Below, piece by piece: positions 23,536-33,491 of a stretch of DNA of 64,000 bases; position 1 is the first letter of the stretch, and every line of letters begins with the position of its first letter. The translations under genes were made by a program, and so were the position numbers. This DNA comes from Norana najaformis (Eukaryota > Annelida > Clitellata > Crassiclitellata > Hormogastridae), in NCBI GenBank assembly GCA_964023275.1, contig OZ029917.1, forward strand, positions 29,154,005 to 29,218,004. Direction: 5' to 3'. The notes under the pieces were generated by a model. It made no database searches, was not told where the DNA came from, and saw nothing but the letters and a program-made list of their open reading frames with translations.

Positions 23536-23876
23536 TGTCACATTCCTCGCCTCATGTGTCGTCGTCGTCCATCACGTGCGTCCGTTGGTGCCCTCTGGTG
23601 ATCACGGATGGTAGCTGGAGGTGCGCCATCAGCGGGAAAATTCGACACTCACCTGACGTGAGGGAGTACCAGACAGCTGACTGATGAAATGCAAGACTCG
23701 ATCGAGGGATTGTCAAACTAGTTTATAAGGGGTAGTCAGACAGATGCCAGATAGATGCCAGACGATGTTAGACCGATACAGACCGAGAGAGGGACTGAGC
23801 CGTTCGTTAGTCGATGTTAAGTCTCAGTTAAATAATAATAAAAGATTCTATTCGACTTCTACTCGGCCTCCTGACA
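23536..23876 (+). repeat. 5' LTR
   Basis: Runs from TGTCACATTCC to CTGACA. It contains GTTTATAAGGGG (possible TATA region near 23725) and AATAATAATAAAAG near the 3' end (polyadenylation-like). It differs from the 3' LTR by scattered substitutions and an 11-12-nt indel next to the TATA-like box. Confidence 0.85.
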
Positions 23877-23878
23877 TA

Positions 23879-23897
23879 ATTGGCATCGTGAACAGGA
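23879..23897 (+). promoter_or_regulatory. Candidate primer-binding site
   Basis: TGGCATCGTGAACAGGA starts a few bases after the LTR end and begins with TGG, complementary to the tRNA 3' CCA. I could not identify the tRNA. Confidence 0.5.
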
Positions 23898-24063
23898 TTT
23901 TTCGAATAGAAGTCGGTGCACGGATAAGCGGAAAACGACGAACCGCTGGAAGAAGGCGGTGGAAGACGGCGAAGTCGGTGAACGGAGACATGGAAAGCGA
24001 CGAAGCGCTAGAAGAAGACGGTGGAAGAAGTCGGTGGACGGAGAAGACAACAACCAATGAAGG

Positions 24064-24585
24064 ATGGGCGCTCGACCGACAGACTTTTCGCTGCGGCAGG
24101 AGTGGTCGAGGCAAAGCTGTGTCCGGTGCAACGAGTTCCGCTCGACTGGGTTTCGTCAGGGTAACGCCCACTTGCCAGAGTTCGGTCTGCAGGGCGAGAC
24201 GAAACGAAGTTTGGAACGAGAGGGTCTTCCACTGGAGACGTCTACGCGTGGCGGAGGTGGGGTCAAAGAAGTTCGTCGACGGGACGCTCGTTCTACAGAA
24301 AATGGTCGGGGTGACGATGGTCGGCTCAAAATTCGTCCGGTGGCAGCAGTGCTTCCGCTGGTGGTTCAGTTGGTGACGTGCTCGTCGAAAGCCACGGAGT
24401 CAAAAGAGGAGCGAAGGAGGAGAACGGACTATGCGAACGTCGGTGACTTCAATCGGTTGATTGGCACGCATGTGAGTACAGGTTTATCAGAAAGTGACTT
24501 AATGAGTTCTGCTCGACATTCTCGTGTTACGTATTGCGATAGACCAGAAAACTTTTATCGTTCATTCATCTTCTGGCTCAGTTAG
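24064..24585 (+). other. LTR-element interior frames without a known domain
   Basis: Overlapping frames (23744-24376 with 210 codons, and 24064-24585 with 173 codons) are rich in arginine and glycine. The first starts inside the LTR, crosses the primer-binding site and is unlikely to be translated as such. No zinc knuckle or protease motif is visible. They may be remnants of gag or noncoding packaging sequence. Confidence 0.3.
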
Positions 24586-25124
24586 ATTTGCATCAATGTT
24601 AAGAAACCAGGAAAACATGCACAGTGCAACCATTCATTTTAGTTAATCCGTCTGTACGAGGAGCTTTACGGTTTAGAATAAGGTCTGGATTCAACCATAG
24701 GAATCGACATTTAATAATAGCTCCGGTATATTTTATCGTGTTGAATTTAATGTTGATGGACATATATATGATAGGGTTTCCGTTTACTTAATATAGGAGC
24801 TAGTAACATAGTAAGATAGTATTCGAGTTAAAGATGTAATTATTACAAGTGTAGTTTTTAAAGGTTGAGAATTATGGATTATGATTGGTGTTTGCTTGTT
24901 GATACGTTTGGATGTTGACGATAGGAAAGGTGATTGGATGGTTGTTTCGGTTGGAGGAGCTGGAATGGATTTGACAGATAGTTGTGGAATAAGTGAGTAG
25001 GAGGATTGGGGGTCTCGGACGAAACGTGTGTTGTGTTTTGGAGATTTGTGAGAGCGGGCGGAGGTCTGTTTGTGTTAGAGAGTTGTGTTGTGGTCTAGGA
25101 GACTGTTGTGGTAGAGTTGAAGTT

Positions 25125-25640
25125 GTTGTAGTGCCTCGTGGAGGTGGTGTGTCTTGTGGAAACAGTGGATATAGCTGTTGTAGTGCCTCTTAGAGGTGGT
25201 GTGTCTTGTGTAAATGGTGGGTGTAGCTGTTGTAGTGCCTTGTGGAGGTGGTGTGTCTTGTGTAAACAGTGGATATAGCTGTTGTAGTGCCTCGTGGAGG
25301 TGGTGTGTCTTGTGTAAACAGTGGATATAGCTGTCGTAGTGCCTTGTGGAGGTGGTGTGTCTTGTGTAAACAGTGGATATAGCTGTTGTAGTGCCTCATG
25401 GAGGTGGTGTGTCTTGTGGAAACAGTGGATATAGCTGTTGTAGTGCCTTGTGGAGGTGGTGTGTCCTGTGTAAACAGTGGATATAGCTGTTGTAGTGCCT
25501 CGTGGAGGTGGTGTGTCTTGTGTAAACAGTGGATATAGCTGTTGTAGTGCCTCGTGGAGGTGTGGTGTCTTGTGGAAACAGTGGTTATAGCTGTAGTAGT
25601 GTCTCGTGGAGGGGTGGTGGTGTGTAGAGAGTGGATAGAG
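25125..25640. repeat. 52-bp minisatellite, about 10 copies
   Basis: The unit begins GTTGTAGTGCCTCGTGGAGG and continues with TGGTGTGTCTTGTGTAAACA then GTGGATATAGCT. Starts fall at 25125, 25177, 25229, 25281 and so on, exactly 52 bp apart. The last copies are degenerate. It lies inside the LTR element. Confidence 0.9.
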
Positions 25641-26161
25641 GTGGTGGTGCCTTGTGGAGATTAGGTGCGTCTGGTATAGACGGTGTATATGGTGCTTTGT
25701 GATCAGTGTTTGGTCCGGAGTTCCTCAATTCCAGTTGCAGTCAGTTCAGAAATTGTGTATGTAGATGAGCATTTGGAGAGTAGGATAGACATGTGTGTGA
25801 TGAGAGTGTGATGGAATTGGTTGAGTAGTTGGAAATTGTTTACCTTGGGGTGTTTAGTGTTTAGACTGTCTTAATAACTTTTATATCACGTTGACTTGAT
25901 TTGATGAACATAGTGATTTGTTTAGTCCGTTAGGATAGGTGATCTCATATTCGTTCGGTAATAGAATGTATAGACAATATGTTAAGTAGATTGTATAGAC
26001 AAGGTTTTAATTAGAGTATATAGATTATGTATTAAATGTTTGCTTATTAGTGTTAACACGTTGTTCCTGAGCATTATGGGTCGAGAAACTACGACGACGA
26101 ATTGGTCGACAGAGGTGGATGTCCCGTCCGTAAACAGCCGGGACCATCCTCTTGATGGAGG

Positions 26162-26513
26162 TGTCACGTTCCTTGCCTCGTGTCGTCATCGTCCATCACG
26201 TGCGTCTGTTGGTGCCCTCTGGTGATCACGGATGGTAGCTGGAGGTGCACCATCAGCGGGAAAATTCGACACTCACCTGACTTGAGGGAGTACCAGACAG
26301 CTGACTGATGAAATGCAAGACTTGATCAAGGGATTGTCAAACTAGTTTATAAGGGGAGAAAATGACTTTAGTCAGACAGATCCCAGAGAGATGCCAGACC
26401 GATGTTAGACCGATACAGACCGAGAGAGGGACTGAGCTGTTTGTCAGTCGATGTTAAGTCTCAGTTAAATAATAATAAAAGATTCTGTTCGACTTCTACT
26501 CGGCCTCATGACA
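26162..26513 (+). repeat. 3' LTR
   Basis: Runs from TGTCACGTTCC to ATGACA. It carries a short stretch near 26355 (AGAAAATGACTTT) that the 5' LTR lacks. It is followed by the TSD ATCAC. Confidence 0.85.
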
Positions 26514-26524
26514 ATCACCTAGTG

Positions 26525-26660
26525 ACAAGATGTGATTGTAATATAATCTGAAATTGTAATTAGTAACTTCTGTTGTGCTGGTGTCTAATGCACAAAGCAT
26601 CAGCCGATGGCAAGCCAAAGCCACAATCAGGTAAATATCCAGAAGGTCAGTCCACTAAGA
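26525..26660 (-). mobile_element. LINE family G 3'-end fragment
   Basis: TAACTTCTGTTGTGCTGGTG and CTAATGCACAAAGCATCA recur near 37760, 38630 and 52800. At 52800 they form the 3' end of a minus-strand LINE. This is a tail-only fragment. Confidence 0.65.
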
Positions 26661-27600
26661 CTGTGGTGGATAAGATCAGTCTAAGCTGAGAACGAAAGGA
26701 CACAATCCAGTCACTTTTCTTTTCTGACAAACAGTGCCTCCCAGATGCAAATCCAACTCACCTTCTCAAAAGCTGTTTTAATGGGCTTGATACTGCCATC
26801 TTGTTATTATTCAATTTGTCACTAGCTGAGGGTTCCTTCCCTTGGTGTTTCTCCCACGTATTAGTTTATCCCTTGTTGAAGAGGTTATCTCTGGATGCTG
26901 ACAATATGTCATATTTTGAACTTTTATTTAGGCCAATGTTTTGGCCAATTTTGAACTTGAATTTTACATCTAAATTTCTTAAAGAGTGACAAAAGGCACA
27001 TCTGTCTTCAGACTTTAATTCTCCCTTTCCAGTCAGCATATTGCAAATTTCACTCCATTGAAATGGCCCTTTTCTATGTCCACAATGATATCTGCTCAAT
27101 GGACAAGGGTAAAGTAACTGTACCTGCTCTCCTTGACCTATCTGCTGCATTTCAACATTGTTAATCGTGCTATCTTGCCCCATCACTTTGATCACTGGTT
27201 TGGAGTATCAGATCTGCCCTAAAAATAGTTAGTCACATATTATTCCCTGTACTTAATCTGTCTTCAACAGTGGAGCAAAGTCAGCCCAGGTTTCACTCAC
27301 ATGTGCCATTCTTCAGAGATATGTTCTCAGTCCCTTGCTTTTCTCCCTGTACACCACTCCACTAAGTATTTTATTGAATCAGAGGCCTCAAACATCATCT
27401 TTATGCTGATGATGCTCAGCTCTGTATTTCCTTTGACAGTTCCTTATCTTCCAGCTGTGTTACTGAGGTTTTTAACCGAGTGCTGTCTTGGACGGTAAAT
27501 AGTAGACTGCTCTTAAATCCATCCAGAACTGAGTTCCTACTTTTTGGTACTATGCAGCAACTGAACAAATTTAAATCTCTGAATTCAGTCCACACCGTGC
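26660..27600 (+). mobile_element. LINE family F, RT remnant
   Basis: Broken frames read LLFNLSLAEGSFPWCFSHVL (fingers), an AYCKFHSIEMAL segment, LLDLSAAFNIVN (motif A), GYVLSPLLFSLYTTPL (motif B), YADDAQLYISFD across a frame change (motif C), and LLLNPSRTEFLLFGT. This is the normal order of RT motifs in a CR1/L2-like LINE. Many stops. It abuts a minus-strand LINE G at about 27600. Confidence 0.75.
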
Positions 27601-28755
27601 AGAAACCCCAAACCAGTGCTGGAGATGATGCAAAATAAGAGAATGGTCCACAGTATAAAAGGCAGCAGAGAGATCAAGGAGAATAAGTGCTGTCACCCTA
27701 CCCTTACCACTGGAGCACAATATATCCTTATGAACACCAAGAAGGGTGGATTATGTTGAATTAAACTTACGGTATGAAGACTGAAATTGGAGATTAGTGA
27801 GTTGGAAGATAGATGAGTTTGCATATCTGTTCAAAAATTCATAACTACCCAATCAAGAATTTTAGATACAAAATTCAAAGTTGTAATGGGTCTGTAACTA
27901 GACAGGTCACTTGGGTTAAAAAGAGGATTTATTTAGCAGAGGATGAACTATGCTATGAGCTAAAGCAGATGAGCAGGATCCATCATGCAATGAAAAATTG
28001 AGAATTTATGAAGGACATCAAATTTATGTAGGGCATTGATAATTTATCTAGGACATCAAAGCACCCTTTCAGAAAAGTTGTAGGAATAGTATCTAGGACA
28101 GAGCTTTTTTAGGTGAAGAAAATATGAGTATGCCAACCTCTGCAAGATTTGTTGGCTGAAAGTAGAAGGTTAAACGCTAGGATGAAGAAATTTATCACAT
28201 ACTGAACAACCAACAAATTTCAGCCTTATACCCAAAATCTAATCAACAAATAAGGTCAGAAATTTACTGGCTAGCTCTTGAGTAGCAGGCAACACATCAG
28301 TTTCAAGCATGTGTCTGAATATTTATACAGAGCCTTTTTGGCAGATCTCAGAAGCGTGGAGTATGATTTTAGTGTGGCTTGAACTTTTCAATATTAAATT
28401 TTAAATTTTGAAATTTTTAAGATCAGAATGAATGCTGACATGTCAATAGGTTGAAGCCAGGTATCAGTTAAGCCCAAATATATTCAAGGAATCCTCACAA
28501 AGAAAATTATGTAGGGCCACAGATTTGTTTTGAAGGGAACAAATGTTTAATTGACCAATATCCAAACTCTGGTCTGACTGGTCCAGGATTTATTTCAACA
28601 TCACCAGCCAAAAGAAGCAACAGAAACAAAAACGTACACAACTCATGATGTGTAGCTAATGATATTCTACTTGAATTTACATTTAACCCTGGATGGCAAA
28701 TATTGTTACTGGTATCACTTAGCAGCAGACCATGACTGAATTGAAAAAGCAGCAC
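27600..28755 (-). mobile_element. LINE family G with N-terminal 2A-like peptide, endonuclease largely deleted
   Basis: From the right, the minus strand starts MLLFQFSHGLLL and at codons 51-59 reads GDVEINPGP (28579-28605), a 2A recoding motif, preceded by a leucine-rich hydrophobic stretch. It continues with the start of an endonuclease (SVALHNFLCEDSLNIFG). The frame then jumps to decayed RT sequence matching the other G copy at 52780-54190. Most of the endonuclease is missing. The remainder is broken by stops. Confidence 0.7.
28579..28605 (-). other. 2A-like 'stop-go' peptide motif in LINE G
   Basis: GDVEINPGP fits the D-V/I-E-x-N-P-G-P consensus at all positions. In active 2As the ribosome skips the G-P bond. 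Such motifs are known near the N-termini of non-LTR elements in several invertebrates. A run of leucines precedes it, as in a signal-like segment. Confidence 0.75.
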
Positions 28756-28789
28756 CAGGAACTAGATAAAATGAATGGGCTTATCCGAT

Positions 28790-28905
28790 GAATTATAATT
28801 TTTATTTTGATTTCACTGAATACGACCACAGATTGATGCCTTGGGCATTATGATAACAGTGCTATAGAAGTCATTAGATTCGATTAGTTTAGTGACAATG
28901 GCTTA
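28790..28905 (+). mobile_element. LINE 3'-end fragment (B-like tail)
   Basis: GCATTATGATAACAGTGCTA then TAGAAGTCATTAGATTCGAT resembles the GCGCTATA...TTAGATTAG end of family B. No coding part is attached. Confidence 0.4.
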
Positions 28906-29039
28906 TCCTATGTGGAGACTTGCAAACTTGTTCACAAGCTCACCCCGAGACTAACAAATATTGCACTAACTCATTGGATGCTTACATTCTTACTGTATAC
29001 TGAGCCAGAATGGTGCTGGGTTCCCATGCTTTCTCGACT

Positions 29040-29520
29040 GCTAGTTTCGTGATGTCTGTTGGGTCTCAGCTGAAGTCTCATCTTTTTTAGATTGTTCATC
29101 TTCGTTCCTTGAACTCTTTAGCTCAACTAGTGACAGGAACCCACAGGTCTGATCACATCGCTCCTATACTCGCAAAGCTACACTGGCTGCCTGTCAGCTC
29201 CAGAATCACTTACAAGATAGCTCTACTTACACATAAAATTCTCAACCAATCAACCTGCTTATCTGTCATCGTCCTTTCAGCACTATCAGCCATCCAGATC
29301 TCTGCTCTGTGTTTGGCTACATGAAACCACTTGTCTCTTCTTGACACCCGACACTATCGGTCTAAATTCTCCTGATGCGAATTCTGCACCAGTCATCTGG
29401 AACAGTCTCCCTGTCTGCATTATTCACAACAACATTTCTTTAGACATATTCGTAAAGCGGCTTAAGACTTGTTTGTACTGCCTTGCTTTTTTTTGTCTGA
29501 CCACTGTGACTCATCCATGC
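29040..29520 (+). mobile_element. CR1/L2-like LINE C-terminal fragment
   Basis: Frames read LAQLVTGTHRSDHIAPILAK, LHWLPVSSRITYKIALLTHK, WNSLPVCIIHNN and FVKRLKTCLY. These are the A-R-L-V-T-G...HI-PIL--LHWLP and W-SLP...F-K-LKT-L landmarks. There is no RT upstream, so the copy is 5'-truncated. Stops and shifts are present. Confidence 0.75.
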
Positions 29521-29539
29521 CTACAATTCCTTGCTCAGC

Positions 29540-30430
29540 CAATGGACACATGTGATCTGCTACAACTGCGGAAGAACGGGTCATATTGTTTGGTGATTTC
29601 ACCAACGTAGATGATCCCGAAACCATATGGAGGAAGCCACTATGGCTGGATAATGCAGTTGTCTGAGTTGCAGCCGTGAATCACACCACTCAACAGAGGT
29701 TGTCGAATGGTACCAGCAACAATACAGTCTGCATGTGGGGCTCGATCAACAGACGGTTGCATATGTGTGTGGTTGACACTGAATTGGAAGTAAGCCTTGT
29801 GCCATTTTGCTGTTGTGGAGGGCCTGGAACTGCCTTAGCATGCGCACCTTGCTGGCTGCCAATGGAACTGAGATCCAGGTCATGGGACAGATGTGTTCCA
29901 GTTAGGGTTCAACACAGGTTTGAGATTAATATCATGTTCCTGGTCTCCTACCAGATTACTGAGCCGATGCTAGGATGAATTGGTTGCAACAACACCGCTG
30001 CTGTTTGGCCTTTGGTACAGAAGTGCAACGTGTTGGCTGCCGGTGCATTTCGCTTGAAAAGGGGGATGGTTTCACCTGGTGCAGACGAGTGATTGTCCTT
30101 AAGGAAATGACCCTAGGACTCAGTGTGACATACCTGCCAAAACTTTGTACAGGAAAGTGTCTGTAGCAGCACCATCCTGAAGCAAAGGAAATTTAACCAG
30201 GAGTCCATGTTGTGTGGGGTCATCATAGGCGATGACAGAATGCAATGCAGATTCATGTAGCAAATCTTAATGAAAACCTAGCTATGCTTACAAAGTATCA
30301 GTTCAGGTTGAGGAGTGTCATAGGCAAGGAAACTCTAGAGAAAGCAGTCTTTACCGAGACATTTATAGAAGATCTCCCCGAAAACGTACCACCGGATAAC
30401 AGCACGATAGAAGTTTACAAATTAGATTAG
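29540..30430 (+). mobile_element. Ty3/gypsy gag zinc knuckle, protease and linker remnant
   Basis: One frame reads ICYNCGRTGHIVW, a CCHC knuckle whose last cysteine is lost after a stop. Downstream, VVDTELEVSLVPF stands where a retroviral protease has DTG-x-x-S, so the catalytic glycine is glutamate. VPVRVQHRFEINIMFLVS, ITEPMLG and MNWLQQHRC follow, as in the protease C-terminal half. At 30245-30430, VANLNENLAML, VFTETFIEDLPENVPPD is the spacer before RT. No RT follows. This is inactive. Confidence 0.75.
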
Positions 30431-30559
30431 ACCTGTGTTTTTGAATGGTATTTATTACATGCAGTCTAAGCTTCCTGCCTTTGGACTAGTCCAGCTACTC
30501 AGGGGTGGACAGGTCTTCAGCTGGACGGCCAAGGCTCACACCTACAGACCTATATACTG

Positions 30560-31010
30560 TATGCTATCTCTTCTTCTTCAAGTTCTCTGCCCCTAGGCAG
30601 GTTCGAACATCCGACGGCACCATTCCTGATGTTGTTGAGCCTCCTCCTTTAGTTCATCATATCTGTCCTACATCATTCAGTCTAGTAGCATTTGTCTCGG
30701 TCTTCTTCTTTGTTTCTTTCCTTCCATTCTTCCATCTATGATATTTTGCAGGAGGGAATCACCTCTCAGTATGTGTCCAGTCCACTTCCTCTGTCTCGTT
30801 CTTATTGTTTTGTTTTCTGTCCAGCTAATCTTCTCCATCCTGCGCCATACCCCATAACTCAAAAGCCTCCAGTCTTCTGATGTCTTCTTTTCTGTATCAG
30901 TGTTTTGACCATTCTCTTCTTTAGGTTTCTGTTCAGTCCTCCTGTCATTAATTCCTTCCTCTTCATAAAAGCGTTTCCCATCGCTATCCTTTTTATTTAA
31001 TTATGACATT
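30560..31010 (-). mobile_element. R-type LINE C-terminal fragment
   Basis: The minus strand reads LNRNLKKRMVKTLI, VWRRMEKISWTENKTI, and RKWTGHILRGDSLLQNIIDG followed by MEGKKQRRRPR. These are the end-of-protein landmarks of R-type elements. The YG-ETW block is deleted. Confidence 0.65.
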
Positions 31011-31109
31011 TTGTATCTGTTGTAATCATACTCCTAATTAGCAGAACTACCTGACCTGTTCCAACTCTTCATCATTTACTATTATTTTTACTGTTGTTTC
31101 TTCACACGC

Positions 31110-31850
31110 AGGCTTTTGCTCATGACCCGGCAGATGCGACTTTTTCTCTGTTGAGAGGATTCTTGATGCAACATATGCCCTTGATTCATGGATGACTTCA
31201 AATTTCCTCCAATTAGACTGTTATAAGACCCATTTTATTTGACTTAGTGGTCGTGCTCACTGTTCAGATTGCCAAGATTGATATCTTGTCCTTACACCAG
31301 AGGTTTCCAGATATCCTGTACTCTTTCACAGTCTGTGATCTTGGAGTTGTCCTGGACCAGGTACTATCTTTGACTGATCATGTAAACAGTGTCTGCCACT
31401 CGTGTTTTTTACCACCTTCTTCAGCTTTGTACCATCCACTGCTCACTCCTTCCATGCTGTTACTACTCTAATTCATGCCCTTATGTGTACCACGGCAGAC
31501 TTAGGTAATGCTATCCTTGCTGGCCTTTCTCTAGCTAATATCTCTAAGCTTCAGTCTGTACTTAATGCTGCTGCCCATCTGATTAGAGGCGTCTCTAAGT
31601 ATGGTTATATTCTCCCTTCATGCAGGACACTTTCTACTGGCTGCCCATTCAGCAGTGTAGTGAGTTTAAGAGCTTAACCCTTATGCATAATTGTCTCAAT
31701 GGCGCTGCTCCATCATACCTTAAGGAATTCTGCACTTTGGTTTCTTCGGTCTCAGGCCATGGCTTTCGCCAGTCAGCTGTCCATGAGTGCCTCACTGCCC
31801 CGCTTATGCGTACTTCTACAGCTTAGCTCAGAAGCTTTGCCTAAGTTGGG
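31110..31850 (+). mobile_element. LINE family C, C-terminal region, decayed
   Basis: Matches the intact copy at 50847-52140: IDILSLHQRFPDILYSFTVC, LGVVLDQVLSLTDHVNSV, LANISKLQSVLNAAAHLIRG, FYWLPIQQCSEFKSLTLMHN and APSYLKEFC. Frames shift at several points. It lies in intron 2 shortly before WD exon 3. Confidence 0.8.
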
Positions 31851-32166
31851 CCTACCATGACTGAAACTTGTGTGTCCAAGTGCAAGTACTTGTTCAGATT
31901 GGCTTATCGACTGATTATGTCACAACAGGTGGAAGCACTTATGTTTAAAGATTGGCCCACAAGAAATGTGGCATTGTATTTTTTATTACTGACCATGATT
32001 TTTCTTAAAGTGAGCTTTGGTAATGACACTACAGCAATCAGCAGATTAGACAAGATCAGAGACCTTGAACTAGCCTTTAACACACAATAAGCTGATGTTT
32101 GTCATTAGACATTGGTGCTATATAAATAACTTAGTTGTCTGCTAAACATCTGCACTTGTATTTCAG

Positions 32167-32378
32167 GCTCAATGGATCAAACTCTTCGTGTTTGGAGCAT
32201 TTGCCATGGCACACAAGTCACGATGTTCGATATTCATTATCCTATTCTTGAACTGCACATGACCCCTGATGCTGGTCGTGTAGTGGTTCGGCTTATGGAA
32301 AGCATTTTTGTACCAATACTTTGTCTGCACAACAGCCCAGCTGGAGAAATAAAATCCCAGAGCCAAATCAATATACAG
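32167..32378 (+). CDS. WD40 exon 3 with degenerate last blade
   Basis: The acceptor is GTATTTCAG ending at 32166 and the donor is CAG|GTTAAT at 32379. It enters in phase 1, giving GSMDQTLRVWS, which completes the blade begun in exon 2. It then encodes a blade without WD signature (HYPILELHMTPDAGRVVV, LMESIFVPILCLHN), which may close the propeller or form a C-terminal cap. The exon leaves in phase 0. The reading frame is clean over 212 nt. Confidence 0.85.
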
Positions 32379-33118
32379 GTTAATGGAGGTAACACAATCA
32401 CTTGGCAACTTGTATATACAAATTGACCTGTCTATATTTTTACCTGGCATTGAAAATGTCTGAACAGCCTGAAAAAATATTTGTGACACTCAGAAATGTT
32501 AAATGGCTTCTGTGCTTTTCCTCTTCTTAATTTATTTATTTATTTAAAGCACTTGTAGCATGCGCAATGTCAGTACACCTGAATCTGAGGTGCGGATAAG
32601 GCGCTAGGGGCCAAGATGGAATCATGCAAAAGCCAGAATGAAGTAGTGAGTCTTAACAAGTGATTTAAAAGATGAGAGCGAGTTTGCAAGTCGGACCTTT
32701 TATGGTAGACAATTCCAAATAAGAGGAGCACAGCAGCTAAAGGCATGTGATCCTACAATTGTCCTGAACCTAGTTTCTTGCAACAAACCTGTACCAGAAG
32801 AACTCAAGAAACTGGAAGGGTGATATGGAGTCAGCAAAGTATTAACCCCTTTACCGTGGAATAAATTTTTTCAATTCTTTCCACACATGTGCATTTATTT
32901 TTAGGTATTCTTCAAAATAATGCATGTGATTAAGGAAGACTGGTATTTGTAATTCTAATATTCCAGAAGTCTTTCTTTGCTCTGAGAAACATAAAAGTCA
33001 ACATATAATAATTTTTTGTAAAAGTAGCCCTGTAGTGCTCCTTATTAATTTATATAGTGCCAGTTTAGTGTATTCGCTTTGTATGATATATTCCAAGGCA
33101 TGCTGCAGGCCAAATCAA

Positions 33119-33151
33119 GAGACTCCTTATCTTCCGAAGATAAGGAGTCTC
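33119..33151. repeat. Perfect palindrome inside the piggyBac-like element
   Basis: GAGACTCCTTATCTTC is followed after one base by its exact reverse complement. The arms are 16 bp. Confidence 0.9.
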
Positions 33152-33404
33152 AATCAATGGTTTTGTGGACCAGTATAGTTCAATTTTCCACTGGATCTGT
33201 CGTGTCAGCAACTGAAACACGCGTTCTAGGTGTTCCTATAGGCCTAAATGCTAAGCGTTGACGTGACCCGATTTCATCTCTTGACCACGCAGACGGCGAG
33301 CTGCTGTCCTAGGCCTACTGAACGGTTTTCTGGCTATCATCACTGTCATCATTTTCTCACACAACAATATTACTAGAACTAGAACTTAGTTAGCTATCAT
33401 CAGT

Positions 33405-33491
33405 CACTCTCATCGGGCAAACTATCATCACTTTCAACTAATAAACGATGTATTTCTTCGTTAGATAAACCACGCTTGCGACCAGCCATTT
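33405..33491 (-). pseudogene. Truncated N-terminus of a piggyBac-like transposase
   Basis: The frame starts MAGRKRGLSNEEI and continues with HRLLVESDDSLPDESD then stop. Basic start, NEEI helix and serine/aspartate-rich tract are typical of the disordered N-terminus. No DDD catalytic core is present within the 888-bp element. Confidence 0.5.

Larger units (their letters stand above)
23531..26518 (+). mobile_element. Complete non-autonomous LTR retrotransposon with 5-bp TSD
   Basis: Direct repeats ATCAC at 23531-23535 and 26514-26518 flank LTRs of 341 and 352 bp, each beginning TGTCAC and ending TGACA. Directly after the 5' LTR is TGGCATCGTGAACAGGA, whose complement ends in CCA, as a tRNA primer-binding site should. 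The 2.3-kb interior contains no gag, protease, RT or integrase that I can recognise. Its first 700 bp has G+C-rich, arginine-rich frames, and later comes a 52-bp minisatellite. It must have been mobilised by another element's proteins. The general layout suggests BEL/Pao or gypsy origin, undecided. Confidence 0.85.

Noticed and set aside
23744..24376. gag-like protein of the LTR element
   Set aside because: The frame starts inside the LTR and crosses the primer-binding site; it has no zinc knuckle or capsid motif.
25190..25399. Histidine/threonine-rich antisense repeat protein
   Set aside because: It is a translation of the 52-bp minisatellite; the period is not a multiple of three and no start context is evident.
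25125..25640. CRISPR-like array
   Set aside because: The repeats are contiguous 52-bp units without unique spacers, in a eukaryotic retrotransposon.
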